A DNA stretch of 59,397 nt from Erwinia typographi (GTDB taxonomy: Bacteria > Pseudomonadota > Gammaproteobacteria > Enterobacterales > Enterobacteriaceae). A model generated the notes under the pieces. The model did no database searches. It was not told the DNA's origin and saw nothing but the letters and a program-made list of their open reading frames with translations. Position 1 is the first letter of the stretch, and every line of letters begins with the position of its first letter. The translations under genes and the position numbers were made by a program. Shown here one piece after another: positions 1-11,281 of this stretch. The stretch is from contig NZ_JRUQ01000023.1 in NCBI RefSeq assembly GCF_000773975.1, forward strand, positions 1 to 59,397, given 5' to 3'.

Positions 1-26
1 CTATATCAGGACTAGTCACGGGGCTA

Positions 27-629
27 TTACAGCTTAGCCGCGTTCGCAGACAGGTATTTAGCCACGCCGTCTGGTGACGCGCCCATACCTTCTTTTCCTT
101 TTTCCCACTGAGCCGGGCACACTTCGCCGTGCTCTTCGTGGAATTGCAGCGCGTCAACCATGCGCAGCATTTCATCAATGTTACGGCCCAGCGGCAGGTC
201 GTTAACAACCTGGTGGCGAACCACACCGGCTTTGTCGATCAGGAATGAACCGCGCAGCGCAACGCCTGCGTCCGGGTGCTCAATACCGTAAGCCTTCTGC
301 ACTTCACGCTTGATATCAGCAACCATGGCGTATTTGACTTCGCCGATGCCGCCTTTTTCGATTGGCGTTTTACGCCACGCGTTATGCACGAACTCAGAGT
401 CGAAAGAGACGCCGACAACTTCCACGCCGCGTTTCTGGAACTCTTCGTAACGCTTGTCGAACGCAATCAGTTCAGAAGGACAAACGAAGGTGAAGTCCAT
501 TGGCCAAAAGAACACAACGGTGGCTTTACCAGCGGTGTGTTTTTTAAAGTTGAAGTTTTCAACAATTTCACCGTTGCCCAGTACGGCTGCGGCAGTAAAG
601 TCTGGGGCTTGACGAGTTACCAGGACCAT
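27..629 (-). CDS. 2-Cys peroxiredoxin (AhpC/Prx1 family)
   Basis: A 200-residue typical 2-Cys peroxiredoxin that reduces H2O2 and organic hydroperoxides in the cytoplasm. The peroxidatic cysteine is C50 in the motif DFTFVCPSE, and the resolving cysteine is C171 in EVCPAQW. A GGIG loop at 93-96 is the type linked to over-oxidation sensitivity, but the usual C-terminal YF motif is absent (the protein ends ANAAKL). The frame is open further upstream, but the ATG giving MVLVTRQAPDF fits the family N-terminus and has an AGGAG-like site before it. E. coli has no such gene at this place; it lies downstream of acpH in the same direction. AhpC itself is the main alternative name, but no ahpF reductase is adjacent, so the electron donor is unknown. 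Confidence 0.93.
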   Translation of the reverse strand: MVLVTRQAPDFTAAAVLGNGEIVENFNFKKHTAGKATVVFFWPMDFTFVCPSELIAFDKRYEEFQKRGVEVVGVSFDSEFVHNAWRKTPIEKGGIGEVKYAMVADIKREVQKAYGIEHPDAGVALRGSFLIDKAGVVRHQVVNDLPLGRNIDEMLRMVDALQFHEEHGEVCPAQWEKGKEGMGASPDGVAKYLSANAAKL

Positions 630-825
630 GTTCACTCCTGTAGAAAGTGGTTGGATTAAAATTACAAAACGCCTGCAGTATAAGAGCGGCGAGTGCGAAG
701 GTACTAATGCTAAAAGCCGATTATTCGTATAGGTATAACCTATCAAAAAATCAAAATCCTTAAAGTTGCCTCATACAATAACCTTTTTCGCCAAAAGGGC
801 AAGCGGCAAACTTTTTTACGCCCGG

Positions 826-1407
826 TTAAAGTGCCTTACGCGAGGCTTTCTCCATCATAACAGGATAAAACTGCCAGAAAAAATCGTTAAATCGTTGATA
901 GTTATCGATGAAGTCCTGCCAGGAGTCCTCCAGCGCCGCCAGACGCGGGCGGCGGCTGGCCATGCCGCGCAGGACCGCCTGTAGGTAATCTGCGTCGGCA
1001 TATTTCTCCATCCAGCGATCCGTCCATAAGTAACGGTTAAGCGTTTGAAAGCGCTCGGGCGTTGCGGCTAATTCGGGCTCGATCACAGTTTTTACCTGGG
1101 CCAAAAAATCTGGCAAGGATATTTCCGGGACGAGGTTATCCCAGTTGCGTGACAGAAAATGATCCCAGATAACATCCAGCGTGATGGGCGAAACCCGGCG
1201 AGTTTCCGCGCGGAAAAATTCGCGCGCCGCCCGGACTTCAGGCAGCGAATCGGTCATCATATCAATCCGGCGATGATGCAGGATGCCCTCGGCCACCGCT
1301 TCAGGCCACTCGTTATGCGGGTTGCCACGCACATAATCGGCCATCAGATTGCCAAGAAGGGAGCTGTCGGCCAGCGAGGCCAGGTGCAGATGAGCAAGAA
1401 AATTCAT
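826..1407 (-). CDS. acpH: ACP phosphodiesterase (acyl carrier protein hydrolase)
   Basis: A 193-residue protein of the AcpH/DUF479 family, which removes the 4'-phosphopantetheine prosthetic group from acyl carrier protein. It opens with the family signature MNFLAHLHLA and contains the HHRRID segment typical of this metal-dependent enzyme. Length matches E. coli AcpH. It is divergent from queA across 137 bases, as in E. coli. The peroxiredoxin follows downstream on the same strand after 196 bases. Confidence 0.93.
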   Translation of the reverse strand: MNFLAHLHLASLADSSLLGNLMADYVRGNPHNEWPEAVAEGILHHRRIDMMTDSLPEVRAAREFFRAETRRVSPITLDVIWDHFLSRNWDNLVPEISLPDFLAQVKTVIEPELAATPERFQTLNRYLWTDRWMEKYADADYLQAVLRGMASRRPRLAALEDSWQDFIDNYQRFNDFFWQFYPVMMEKASRKAL

Positions 1408-1544
1408 CCGTGGAGTATATCGTCTTCCCCAGTTACAGGGTACAGGTGTTAGCGCTGATTCTGGCGGCGGAGGGATTAGGTTGTTTAGAAATGGGGTATT
1501 TTCAGCTAGAATGTGCGCCCTGATTTCTCTGAATGTGAATGGTC

Positions 1545-2615
1545 ATGCGCGTTGCCGATTTTTCTTTTGAGTTGCCCGAATCTTTGATTGCCCATTATCC
1601 GCAGGCCCAGCGCAGCGGATGCCGTCTTCTGTCGCTTAACGGGCCGGACGGGAAATTGTCGCATGGGATCTTCACCGATTTGCTGGATTTGCTCAATCCC
1701 GGCGATCTGCTGGTATTCAACAACACGCGGGTGATCCCGGCGCGCGTATTTGGCCGCAAGGTCAGCGGCGGTAAAATTGAAGTGCTGGTAGAACGTATGC
1801 TGGACGATCGTCGCGTGCTGGCCCATGTCCGGGCCTCGAAAGCGCCTAAGCCTGGTGCTGAGCTGCTGCTGGGCGATGATGAGAGCGTTAAGGCGACGAT
1901 GGTTGCCCGTCACGATGCGCTGTTTGAACTCCAGTTCGACGATGATCGCGCGGTGCTGGATATTCTTAACGACGTTGGCCATATGCCGCTGCCGCCTTAT
2001 ATCGACCGTCCCGATGAAGAGGCCGACCGCGAACTTTATCAGACCGTCTACAGCCAGCGCCCTGGTGCGGTAGCCGCGCCGACGGCGGGCCTGCACTTTG
2101 ATCAGCCGATGCTGGAAGCCCTGCGCGCAAAGGGAATTGAAAGCGCCTTTGTTACGCTGCACGTTGGCGCAGGAACTTTTCAGCCGGTACGGGTGGAAAA
2201 CATTACCGATCACATCATGCACGCCGAGTATGCGGAAGTGCCGCAGGATGTTGTGGATGCGGTACTGGCCTGTAAGGCTCGTGGCAACCGGGTGGTAGCC
2301 GTTGGCACGACTTCAGTGCGTTCGCTGGAGAGCGCAGCGCAGGCGGCCCAACATGCGCTGATTGCGCCGTTCTTCGATGACACCAAAATCTTTATCTATC
2401 CTGGCTATCAGTACCAGGTGATTGATGCGCTGGTTACCAACTTCCATCTGCCGGAATCCACGCTGATTATGCTGGTCTCGGCTTTTGCTGGCTATCGTCA
2501 TACGATGCAGGCCTATCAGCAGGCTGTCGCTGCTGAGTACCGCTTCTTCAGCTATGGCGATGCGATGTTTATTACCCTTAATCCGCAGGCTATTAACGAG
2601 CAGGTTGGCAAGTAA
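1545..2615 (+). CDS. queA: S-adenosylmethionine:tRNA ribosyltransferase-isomerase
   Basis: QueA transfers and isomerises the ribose of SAM onto preQ1 in tRNA to give epoxyqueuosine. The 356-residue protein is near-identical to the E. coli enzyme throughout ([48 protein letters not shown]). An in-frame ATG lies two codons upstream at 1539; I chose 1545 because it gives the exact family start MRV. In E. coli queA is followed directly by tgt. Here a siderophore receptor of about 2.1 kb and an AT-rich spacer lie between them, so the usual queA-tgt operon is split. Confidence 0.96.
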   Translation: MRVADFSFELPESLIAHYPQAQRSGCRLLSLNGPDGKLSHGIFTDLLDLLNPGDLLVFNNTRVIPARVFGRKVSGGKIEVLVERMLDDRRVLAHVRASKAPKPGAELLLGDDESVKATMVARHDALFELQFDDDRAVLDILNDVGHMPLPPYIDRPDEEADRELYQTVYSQRPGAVAAPTAGLHFDQPMLEALRAKGIESAFVTLHVGAGTFQPVRVENITDHIMHAEYAEVPQDVVDAVLACKARGNRVVAVGTTSVRSLESAAQAAQHALIAPFFDDTKIFIYPGYQYQVIDALVTNFHLPESTLIMLVSAFAGYRHTMQAYQQAVAAEYRFFSYGDAMFITLNPQAINEQVGK

Positions 2616-3259
2616 GTGGCCAACCTGTAGAACACGCGGCTGCACAGCATTTGCTGTGCGGCTGTTAACACTTAACATCAGACCGTTTCTTTGCAACGAC
2701 CAGGCGCGGTCGCGATGAAGGTGTGCCTGTTTATTGACCCTCTCCAGCGTCTCCCATTCTCTCATTCTCCCATTTCCTTCAGCATTACCAGCGGCACCTC
2801 GTTGCGCCAGTAACTGTTCAGCCAGGTCTAAGAAATGACGCGCTGCTACACCGACGTTGGCGAGAGATACTCACAAGATTTGCATGGATGAGATGTAGTA
2901 GTGAATAAAATAATACAGGCATAGAAAATAAGGGAAATCACAGGCGATTAGTTGTTTTTTATGATAATTGATTTGTTTTTACTTATTGAAAGTAAGGTGT
3001 TTTTTAGGCGATTCTGGGCGTGTTTTTTTGTGGTGATTCTATCGCAATTATATGTAGTGATTGTGTTGTTTTTTATATTTACTACTACATTTGTTCATGT
3101 TTGAATGATTATCAATTACATTAGGGATGCACGTCTTACCATGATTAAAATACCGGCCTTGCCGATCAAGTAACCCCACTCAACAACAGCTTGAAGCGGG
3201 ACGGGATCGTGTCAAAGCATAAAAATAGCCTGTGTTAATGGTTTGGAAAAACAGCAGAA
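2616..3259. other. AT-rich spacer between queA and the TonB receptor
   Basis: This 644-base stretch has no convincing complete gene. It begins with an imperfect 11-bp hairpin (2639-2662, no T tract) that may end queA transcription. Around 2766-2880 the minus strand holds a short open frame reading ANVGVAARHFLDLAEQLL, bounded upstream by a stop, which may be the decayed 3' end of a gene. From about 2880 to 3130 the DNA is strongly AT-rich with many T runs, and a Fur-box-like dyad sits at 3101-3119. Base composition differs sharply from queA and tgt, which suggests that the spacer and receptor arrived together. Confidence 0.5.
3101..3119 (+). promoter_or_regulatory. Fur-box-like operator upstream of the siderophore receptor
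   Basis: The 19-mer TTGAATGATTATCAATTAC matches 13 of 19 positions of the palindromic Fur consensus GATAATGATTATCATTATC, including the whole central AATGATTATCA block. It lies about 140 bases upstream of the TonB receptor start. Iron repression of the receptor by Fur is the expected consequence; this is inferred from the motif only. Confidence 0.65.
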
Positions 3260-5383
3260 ATGAATCAATATAAAAACGTTCAGTACTACAAGCGACCTTT
3301 GGGGAAAATAAGGCTTGCGGTTTACAGCGGCGTGTTAATTTCGTCAGTTGGCAGTTATGCCGCTGATGAGAATAATACCCTGACGGTGACTGCTGCCGAA
3401 CAAACTGACAGTGGATATTCCAGCCCGACCACTTCAGTCGCAAGTAAAACTCCCACATCCAAATTGAATGAAGCGCAGTCGGTTAGCGTGGTGACCAACA
3501 AGCAGCTGAATGATTATCAGTCCACCACCGTGTCCGACGCCATGCGCTTTGTCAGTGGCGCGACTCAGGCGAATACGCTGGGCCAGACGGAGGACGGTAT
3601 CGTTCGCCGTGGCTTTGGCTCTAACTCAGACGGCTCGGTGTTCCGTGACGGTATCCGCAGCAGTCAGGGGCTCAATCTTGATGCCACCACGGATCATGTT
3701 GAAGTGCTGAAAGGCTCGTCTTCGTTGTTGTACGGTATTTTGAATCCCGGAGGGATGATTAATGTCGTCAGTAAAAAACCTCAATATGAGTGGCACACCA
3801 TTGTTGGCGGCCATTACAACAGCACGGGCGGCGGCGCTGGAAGTATAGATATTACCGGACCGTTGGGAAATGGTTTTGCTTTCCGCCTGATTGCCGAGAA
3901 ACAAGCGCAGAATTACTGGCGCGGATACGGCAACGAAAAACATAATCTGCTGGCGCCGTCATTACAGTGGTATGGCGATAAAGCCAGCTTCAATATCAGC
4001 TATGAAAGCTTTCAATACGATATTCCGTACGACCGCGGCACGGCGTTTATTAATGGCAAACCGATAGACATCGGTTACAAAACCCGTCTGGATGATTATT
4101 CAAACCATGCATGGGGACGTAATCAGACATTTAGTTCGCACTGGGATTATCAGTTCAACGACATCTGGTCGACCCGCGTTACCGTTGGTATGAACCAGCG
4201 CCAGTACAGTAGTAATACTGTTACAACCACCGCCATTAATGCCACCACTGGCGTTGTGACCCGGCGTCCGGATGCCTTCCGCGGTTTTAACCACAAAACG
4301 AAATATGTTTCCTGGGATGCCATTGGTACGCCGGAAATCTTTGGAATGACGCATAACCTGGTCGTCGGCACCGATTATGAAATGAATCAAACCTATCGTG
4401 CTCACGCTTATAACGGCAAAAAGAATACCGACTTCACGCTGAGCAACCCGGTTTATGGATTGGAAACCGTCACCGACAGTAGCACGGAAAAATCCTCGGA
4501 CAAGAATCTGCTCAACCGCATTCACAACCGCTCTGTCTATCTCAAAGACAGCATTGATCTGACGTCACACTGGACCGCGGTGGCCGGCGCCCGTTATCAG
4601 CATTATGAACAGCGCGAATCAAAAGGTTATCCGGCCACGCTGAGCTACAGCAGCGAAGGCAATAAGTTTTTGCCGCAAACGGGCCTGATTTATAAGTTGA
4701 CGCCGGACGTCTCCTTCTATGGCAGCATGAGTAAATCATTTACGCCATCGACCAATCCTGACAACAACGACCAGGTTGAAGAGCCGGAGCAGGGCACCAC
4801 CTATGAAATCGGCAGTAAATGGCAGATGACGCCAGCGCTGTTAGCCACGGTCGCGCTTTACCGTATTGATGAGCGCAATGTTGCCTTATCATTAAATGAT
4901 GAAACCTATGCCGTAGATAAAGCCCGCTCCAGCGGCGTCGAAGTGGAAGTGAACGGAGAGATTTATCCAGACTGGGATATCAGCGCCAATTACAGCTACA
5001 ACCAGGCGGAAATTGTTAATGATAAGAATGACTCGGGTAATAATGGCAACCGTTTGCAAAACGCACCACGTAATTCCGGGGCGTTATATTTAAGCCATAA
5101 TGTGCGCGTTAATCTGCTGCCAGGCAGTTTCCGTCTCGGCGGCGGCATTCGTTATGTCGGCACTCGTGCGGGCGATCCAGACAACAGCTTCACGCTGCCA
5201 GCGTACACCGTGGCAGACAGTTTTATCAGCTGGGATAACCAACTGCTGGGGAAAAATACGCACCTGCAATTAAACCTTAACAACTTGTTTAATAAACACT
5301 ATTACACCTCAAGTGGGGGTAATCTGCGAGTTGCCGAAGGCGAAACGCGGAACCTGGTGCTCAGCGCAAGCGTAGAGTTCTGA
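3260..5383 (+). CDS. TonB-dependent siderophore receptor
   Basis: A 707-residue outer-membrane receptor for ferric siderophores. Residues 1-35 are a signal peptide ending near SYA|AD. A TonB-box-like TLTVTA follows at about 40-45, then the plug domain (about 70-175, with VSDAMRFVSGA, VRRGFGSNSDG and EVLKGSSSLLYG) and a 22-strand-type barrel ending in the aromatic C-terminus SASVEF. LNLNNLFNKHYYTS near the end is the typical last-strand region. Similarity is to the ferric-hydroxamate group (FhuA/FoxA/FcuA-like), but the substrate cannot be assigned. It stands alone with no transporter or biosynthesis genes nearby. It is inserted between queA and tgt and is probably Fur-controlled. Confidence 0.92.
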   Translation: MNQYKNVQYYKRPLGKIRLAVYSGVLISSVGSYAADENNTLTVTAAEQTDSGYSSPTTSVASKTPTSKLNEAQSVSVVTNKQLNDYQSTTVSDAMRFVSGATQANTLGQTEDGIVRRGFGSNSDGSVFRDGIRSSQGLNLDATTDHVEVLKGSSSLLYGILNPGGMINVVSKKPQYEWHTIVGGHYNSTGGGAGSIDITGPLGNGFAFRLIAEKQAQNYWRGYGNEKHNLLAPSLQWYGDKASFNISYESFQYDIPYDRGTAFINGKPIDIGYKTRLDDYSNHAWGRNQTFSSHWDYQFNDIWSTRVTVGMNQRQYSSNTVTTTAINATTGVVTRRPDAFRGFNHKTKYVSWDAIGTPEIFGMTHNLVVGTDYEMNQTYRAHAYNGKKNTDFTLSNPVYGLETVTDSSTEKSSDKNLLNRIHNRSVYLKDSIDLTSHWTAVAGARYQHYEQRESKGYPATLSYSSEGNKFLPQTGLIYKLTPDVSFYGSMSKSFTPSTNPDNNDQVEEPEQGTTYEIGSKWQMTPALLATVALYRIDERNVALSLNDETYAVDKARSSGVEVEVNGEIYPDWDISANYSYNQAEIVNDKNDSGNNGNRLQNAPRNSGALYLSHNVRVNLLPGSFRLGGGIRYVGTRAGDPDNSFTLPAYTVADSFISWDNQLLGKNTHLQLNLNNLFNKHYYTSSGGNLRVAEGETRNLVLSASVEF

Positions 5384-5438
5384 GGCCAACGCTTTTAACT
5401 ATTATCTCAACCATGGGGCGGTAAGCGTAAGCCGCTCT

Positions 5439-5464
5439 GCCGGGCAGGAAGCCTTCTGCCCGGC
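5439..5464 (+). terminator. GC-rich hairpin after the TonB receptor
   Basis: GCCGGGCA and TGCCCGGC form a strong stem, extended inward by GAA/TTC with one bulged G. No T tract follows, so it may be a weak or Rho-assisted terminator, or an RNA-stabilising 3' hairpin for the receptor message. Confidence 0.5.
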
Positions 5465-5570
5465 TCCCGATAAGCTTCTCATCCCATCTGACAGCACGCG
5501 CGACATCATCCGGTTAATCATAAAGAAAAAAATCGTCGACGCACGATAAACGCTAATTTTGCGGGCTGGC

Positions 5571-6772
<1,202 letters not shown>

Positions 6773-6796
6773 TAATTAAACAATGAGGGAAATTTA

Positions 6797-7129
6797 ATGA
6801 GCTTGTTCATTTCTGACGCAGTGGCAGCAGCTGGCGCGCCGTCTCAGGGAAGTCCGTATTCGCTGGTTATCATGCTGGTGGTTTTTGGTCTGATCTTCTA
6901 CTTCATGATCCTGCGTCCCCAGCAGAAACGCGGTAAAGAGCACAAAAAACTGATGGACTCGATTGCCAAAGGTGACGAAGTGCTGACCACCGGCGGCCTG
7001 GTTGGCCGCGTGACCAAAGTGGCTGAATCGGGCTATGTCTCTATCGCGCTGAACGAAACGACGGAAGTTGTGGTCAAACGTGATTTCGTGGCTGCCGTTC
7101 TGCCGAAAGGTACGATGAAGGCGCTTTAA
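6797..7129 (+). CDS. yajC: Sec translocase accessory subunit YajC
   Basis: A 110-residue inner-membrane protein with one transmembrane segment at about 20-40 (SLVIMLVVFGLIFYFMILRP) followed by the basic QQKRGKEHK and a cytoplasmic domain. It associates with SecDF and YidC around the SecYEG channel. Length and sequence match E. coli YajC. It lies 24 bases after tgt and 27 before secD. Confidence 0.96.
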   Translation: MSLFISDAVAAAGAPSQGSPYSLVIMLVVFGLIFYFMILRPQQKRGKEHKKLMDSIAKGDEVLTTGGLVGRVTKVAESGYVSIALNETTEVVVKRDFVAAVLPKGTMKAL

Positions 7130-7156
7130 TTTTTTGATTTCCCTAAGGGAACTGCC

Positions 7157-9004
7157 GTGTTAAATCGTTATCCTTTGTGGAAGTACATTATGCTGATCGT
7201 CGTGCTAATCGTCGGTCTGCTGTACGCGCTTCCCAACCTTTATGGTGAGGATCCGGCCGTTCAGATTACTGGTGCGCGCGGAAGCGCCGCCAGTGAGCAG
7301 ACGCTGGTTCAGATCCAAGATGCATTAAAGCAGGACAATATTCAGAGCAAATCGATTGCCCTGGAAAATGGCGCGATTATGGCGCGTTTTGCTAACGGCG
7401 ACGTCCAGCTGCGCGCCCGTGATGCCATTACCAAACTGCTTGGCGAGAACTACGTTGTAGCGCTTAACCTTGCCCCAGCCACCCCAACCTGGCTAAGTCT
7501 GCTTGCCGCAGAGCCGATGAAACTCGGTCTCGATCTGCGCGGCGGCGTACACTTCCTGATGGAAGTCGATATGGATACTGCTCTGGGCAAACTCCAGGAG
7601 CAGAACATTGACAACCTCAGAAGCGATTTGCGCGATAAAAATATTCCTTATACCAACGTTCGCAAAACCGATAATTACGGCCTGGAAATTCGTTTCCGCG
7701 ATGCCGCTGCGCGTGATGCCGCCGTCAGCTACCTGTCTGACCGTCATCGTGACCTGGTCATCAGCCAAACCGGCAGCAATGCGCTACAGGCGGTGATGAC
7801 AGACGATCGCCTGCGCGAAGCTCGAGAATATGCTGTTCAGCAGAACATCAATATCCTGCGTAACCGTGTTAACCAATTGGGCGTTGCCGAACCGCTGGTT
7901 CAGCGTCAGGGTTCCGATCGTATTGTGGTTGAGCTGCCTGGTATTCAGGATACGGCCCGTGCGAAAGAGATTCTGGGCGCAACCGCCACGCTGGAATTCC
8001 GTCTGGTAAACACCTCCGTTGATCCCACTGCTGCGGCCAGCGGCCGTGTCCCTGGTGATTCAGAAGTGAAAAACACCCGCGAGGGCCAGCCTGTCACATT
8101 GTACAAGCGCGTGATCCTGACTGGTGACCACATCACTGACTCCACGTCGAGCCAGGATGAGTACAACCAGGCACAGGTGAACATCTCGCTGGACAGCGCG
8201 GGCGGTAACATCATGTCCAACTTCACCAAGGACAATATCGGCAAGCCAATGGCAACCCTGTTTGTGGAATACAAAGACAGCGGTAAGAAAGACGCCAACG
8301 GCAGGGCGATCCTGGCGAAGCAGGAAGAGGTGATTAACGTAGCGCATATCCAGTCTCGCCTGGGTAACAGCTTCCGCATCACCGGTATCAGCAACCCGAA
8401 CGAAGCCCGTCAGCTGTCGCTGCTGCTGCGTGCCGGTGCGCTGATTGCGCCAATTCAGATTGTTGAAGAGCGTACTATTGGCCCGACCATGGGTCAGCAG
8501 AACATCACTCAGGGTCTGGAAGCCTGCCTGTGGGGTCTGATCGCTTCTATCGTGTTTATGGTGGTTTACTACCGTAAGTTCGGGGTGATCGCCACGACTG
8601 CGCTGGTGGCTAACCTGGTGCTGATTGTCGGCATCATGTCGCTGTTGCCTGGCGCTACGCTGACCATGCCGGGGATTGCCGGTATCGTACTGACGCTGGC
8701 GGTTGCGGTCGATGCAAACGTACTGATTAACGAACGTATCAAGGAAGAGCTGAAGAACGGGCGTTCCGTTCAGCAGGCTATCCATGAGGGCTATAAAGGC
8801 GCGTTCAGCAGTATTGTCGATGCTAACGTCACCACGCTTATCACCGCGATTATTCTGTACGCGGTAGGAACCGGGTCGATCAAAGGCTTTGCTATCACTA
8901 CCGCCATCGGCGTTGTGACCTCGATGTTTACCGCTATTGTCGGTACCCGTGCCATCGTCAACCTGTTGTACGGCGGCAAACGCATCAACAAGCTGTCTAT
9001 CTGA
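7157..9004 (+). CDS. secD: Protein translocase subunit SecD
   Basis: SecD and SecF form a proton-driven RND-type complex that pulls preproteins through SecYEG on the periplasmic side. The protein is 615 residues, as in E. coli. It has an N-terminal transmembrane segment (about 9-28), a large periplasmic domain with the conserved [11 protein letters not shown], and a C-terminal bundle of membrane segments with [18 protein letters not shown]. The start is GTG at 7157 behind AAGGGA. Confidence 0.97.
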   Translation: MLNRYPLWKYIMLIVVLIVGLLYALPNLYGEDPAVQITGARGSAASEQTLVQIQDALKQDNIQSKSIALENGAIMARFANGDVQLRARDAITKLLGENYVVALNLAPATPTWLSLLAAEPMKLGLDLRGGVHFLMEVDMDTALGKLQEQNIDNLRSDLRDKNIPYTNVRKTDNYGLEIRFRDAAARDAAVSYLSDRHRDLVISQTGSNALQAVMTDDRLREAREYAVQQNINILRNRVNQLGVAEPLVQRQGSDRIVVELPGIQDTARAKEILGATATLEFRLVNTSVDPTAAASGRVPGDSEVKNTREGQPVTLYKRVILTGDHITDSTSSQDEYNQAQVNISLDSAGGNIMSNFTKDNIGKPMATLFVEYKDSGKKDANGRAILAKQEEVINVAHIQSRLGNSFRITGISNPNEARQLSLLLRAGALIAPIQIVEERTIGPTMGQQNITQGLEACLWGLIASIVFMVVYYRKFGVIATTALVANLVLIVGIMSLLPGATLTMPGIAGIVLTLAVAVDANVLINERIKEELKNGRSVQQAIHEGYKGAFSSIVDANVTTLITAIILYAVGTGSIKGFAITTAIGVVTSMFTAIVGTRAIVNLLYGGKRINKLSI

Positions 9005-9014
9005 GGAGTGCGTT

Positions 9015-9983
9015 GTGGCACAGGACTATAGCGTTGAACAACTAAACTACGGGCGTAAAGTTTATGACTTTATGCGCTGGGACAAACTGGCCTTTACTCT
9101 CTCCGGGATGCTGCTGATTGCGTCGTTTGCGATCATGGGCGTGAAAGGGTTTAACTGGGGCCTGGATTTTACCGGCGGTACGGTCATTGAAATTACCCTG
9201 GAAAAACCAGCGGAACTGGACAGCCTGCGCGATGCGCTTCAGCACTCCGGTTTCACTGACCCACAGGTGCAGAACTTCGGCAGCACCCGTGACGTGCTGG
9301 TGCGCCTGTCTCCTCACGAGGGGACTGCGGGGCAGGAGCTGGGTAACAAGGTGGTGACCACCATTAACCAGAGCAGCCAGCAAAACGCCACCGTGAAGCG
9401 TATCGAGTTCGTCGGTCCGAGCGTGGGCAGCGATCTGGCGCAGACTGGCGGCATGGCGCTGCTGGTCGCGCTGATTGCCATCCTGATCTACGTTGGTTTT
9501 CGCTTTGAGTGGCGGCTGGCGTTAGGGGCCGTGCTGGCGCTGGCGCATGACGTGATCATCACCATGGGCATTCTCTCTTTGTTCCATATTGAGATTGACC
9601 TGACGATCATCGCGTCGCTGATGTCGGTTATCGGCTACTCGCTGAACGACAGCATCGTGGTATCGGACCGTATCCGTGAGAACTTCCGTAAGATCCGTCG
9701 CGGCACGCCTTACGACATCACCAACGTATCGCTGACCCAGACGTTAAGCCGTACCATCATGACTTCAGCGACTACGCTGGTGGTCGTACTGATGCTGTTT
9801 ATCTTCGGCGGCAAGCTGCTGGAAGGGTTCTCGCTGACCATGCTTATCGGCGTGACTATCGGGACCGTTTCATCCATCTACGTAGCTTCGGCGCTGGCGC
9901 TGAAACTGGGGATGAAGCGCGAGCACATGCTACAGCAGAAAGTGGAAAAAGAAGGCGCCGATCAGCCTTCGATTCTGCCGTAA
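9015..9983 (+). CDS. secF: Protein translocase subunit SecF
   Basis: The partner of SecD, 322 residues, with an N-terminal transmembrane segment, the conserved [12 protein letters not shown], and the membrane motif [18 protein letters not shown] that carries the proton-relay acidic residues. The frame extends upstream into secD, but the GTG at 9015 gives the family start ([11 protein letters not shown]), has a GAGGAG ribosome site, and matches the GTG start known for E. coli secF. It begins 10 bases after the secD stop. Confidence 0.96.
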   Translation: MAQDYSVEQLNYGRKVYDFMRWDKLAFTLSGMLLIASFAIMGVKGFNWGLDFTGGTVIEITLEKPAELDSLRDALQHSGFTDPQVQNFGSTRDVLVRLSPHEGTAGQELGNKVVTTINQSSQQNATVKRIEFVGPSVGSDLAQTGGMALLVALIAILIYVGFRFEWRLALGAVLALAHDVIITMGILSLFHIEIDLTIIASLMSVIGYSLNDSIVVSDRIRENFRKIRRGTPYDITNVSLTQTLSRTIMTSATTLVVVLMLFIFGGKLLEGFSLTMLIGVTIGTVSSIYVASALALKLGMKREHMLQQKVEKEGADQPSILP

Positions 9984-10003
9984 GCTGGCATGATGTAATG
10001 AGG

Positions 10004-10030
10004 AAGGGCCGCGTAAGCGGCCCTTTTTTT
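10004..10030 (+). terminator. Intrinsic terminator of the tgt-secDF operon
   Basis: AAGGGCCGC and GCGGCCCTT form a 9-bp stem around the loop GTAA, followed by an uninterrupted T run. It lies 20 bases after secF and touches the 3' end of the convergent yajI, so it may work both ways. Confidence 0.9.
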
Positions 10031-10610
10031 ATGGCGTGGCGTTAGCCGGTTGTGGCGAACCCTGCACGACGATGCCGTGGACCCGCACATAGCCCAACTG
10101 CTCAGGCGTAATGTTGCTCAGGCGCAGCGGCACAGTCACTTCACTCCGGGGCAACAGGGAGTCCTTCACGCTGATTAACTGACTCTGGCTGTCTACCTGT
10201 AAAGGTTTACCGGTGATGGGGTCCATCTCTCCCCACTCGACCTGGGCGGTAAAGGGAGGGAGGGTTTTTTCCGCTGTTGCACGGATATGCAGCAGGGCGC
10301 GCGTACCGTTGGCTTCGCCTTCAATGTGGCTCAGAGAAAGACGCACTTCTCCCGCCTGGCTTTTCAGCGCCACCGCCGTATTGGTAGCTGGCAGCAGCCA
10401 CGCGCCCTGATCGGACGTGCTGTTGAGCATATTTTGCTGTTCAAGACTGGCAGCCTGCTGGGTAAGCTGGCGCATTTCGGCGTTCAGTTTACCCACCTGA
10501 TTGTGCAACTTATTCAGCTGCGGCTGCTGCTTTGGCGCAGCACAGCCTGCCAGCATTAACGCTGCAATGAGCAGAAAAGGTGTCCTGTTTCTTTCTTTCA
10601 GCATCGCCAC
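10029..10610 (-). CDS. yajI: DUF3251 lipoprotein YajI
   Basis: A 193-residue predicted lipoprotein of unknown function, DUF3251 family. The lipobox LAGC puts the lipidated cysteine at residue 23, and a coiled-coil-like Gln-rich stretch (about 30-62) follows. I chose the GTG at 10610 because AAGGAGCG lies at proper spacing before it; an ATG two codons later (10604) is the alternative. It is convergent with secF. In E. coli tsx and yajD lie between secF and yajI; both are absent here. Confidence 0.85.
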   Translation of the reverse strand: MAMLKERNRTPFLLIAALMLAGCAAPKQQPQLNKLHNQVGKLNAEMRQLTQQAASLEQQNMLNSTSDQGAWLLPATNTAVALKSQAGEVRLSLSHIEGEANGTRALLHIRATAEKTLPPFTAQVEWGEMDPITGKPLQVDSQSQLISVKDSLLPRSEVTVPLRLSNITPEQLGYVRVHGIVVQGSPQPANATP

Positions 10611-10631
10611 TCATCGCTCCTTGCCATTAAT

Positions 10632-11069
10632 TTATTCAGGGATGCGCAACGTCTGCCCCGGATAAATTTTGTCCGGATGCGACAGCATCGGCCTGTTAGC
10701 TTCAAATATCTTATTGTATTTGCTTGCGTCTTTATAGACTTCTTTCGAAATACCGCTCAGCGTATCGCCTTTTTTCACCGTGTAAAATGTGGCTTCGGGT
10801 GCCGTCTGCTGAACGCTGACGTTGTCTTCTACCGCGGTGATCCCGGCCACATTGCCTACCGCGATCAGCACTTTCTCCTTCAGCTCCTGTGAGAGAGCCT
10901 CGCCGCTGATGCTGGCTTTACCGTCCGCTACCTTCACCTCGATCTTATCGCTGCCCGGTAAATTCAGGCTGGAAATATGATCCTGTAGCTTTTTGTTCTG
11001 GTCATCGCCGCCAGTCACGGAGTCCCATAATTTCTCACCTGCTTCTTTAACGAAGTTAAATAGTCCCAT
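10632..11069 (-). CDS. kbp: BON-LysM protein, Kbp/YgaU family (K+-binding)
   Basis: A 145-residue cytoplasmic protein with an N-terminal amphipathic start ([18 protein letters not shown]), a BON domain at about 25-90 and a LysM domain at about 95-143 ([17 protein letters not shown] ... [11 protein letters not shown]). It has no signal peptide. It matches E. coli Kbp (YgaU/LysM), a potassium-binding protein. In E. coli kbp lies far from this region, so its place upstream of yajI (21-base gap, same strand) is a lineage-specific arrangement. Confidence 0.88.
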   Translation of the reverse strand: MGLFNFVKEAGEKLWDSVTGGDDQNKKLQDHISSLNLPGSDKIEVKVADGKASISGEALSQELKEKVLIAVGNVAGITAVEDNVSVQQTAPEATFYTVKKGDTLSGISKEVYKDASKYNKIFEANRPMLSHPDKIYPGQTLRIPE

Positions 11070-11281
11070 ATATCCTCCGGTTAATCCTTGATAAGAGAAA
11101 AAATTACGCCATATAGCCAGCTAATTATAGCGGTTAAAACGGAAAATACCCCTAAGCGTCTGCCTGAAAATGGCACGCTTGCTGGCAGAAGGCAAAGCCT
11201 GTAAATGATGCCCCTGTTATTTTGTTAGCTGTCACTTCGCGCTACACTGTGAACCCATTTTGAGGATTATCAGGAAGCATC

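Noticed and set aside
2313..2765. A 150-codon minus-strand frame over the queA 3' end
   Set aside because: Mostly antisense to queA; only the part beyond 2765 was kept as a possible remnant.
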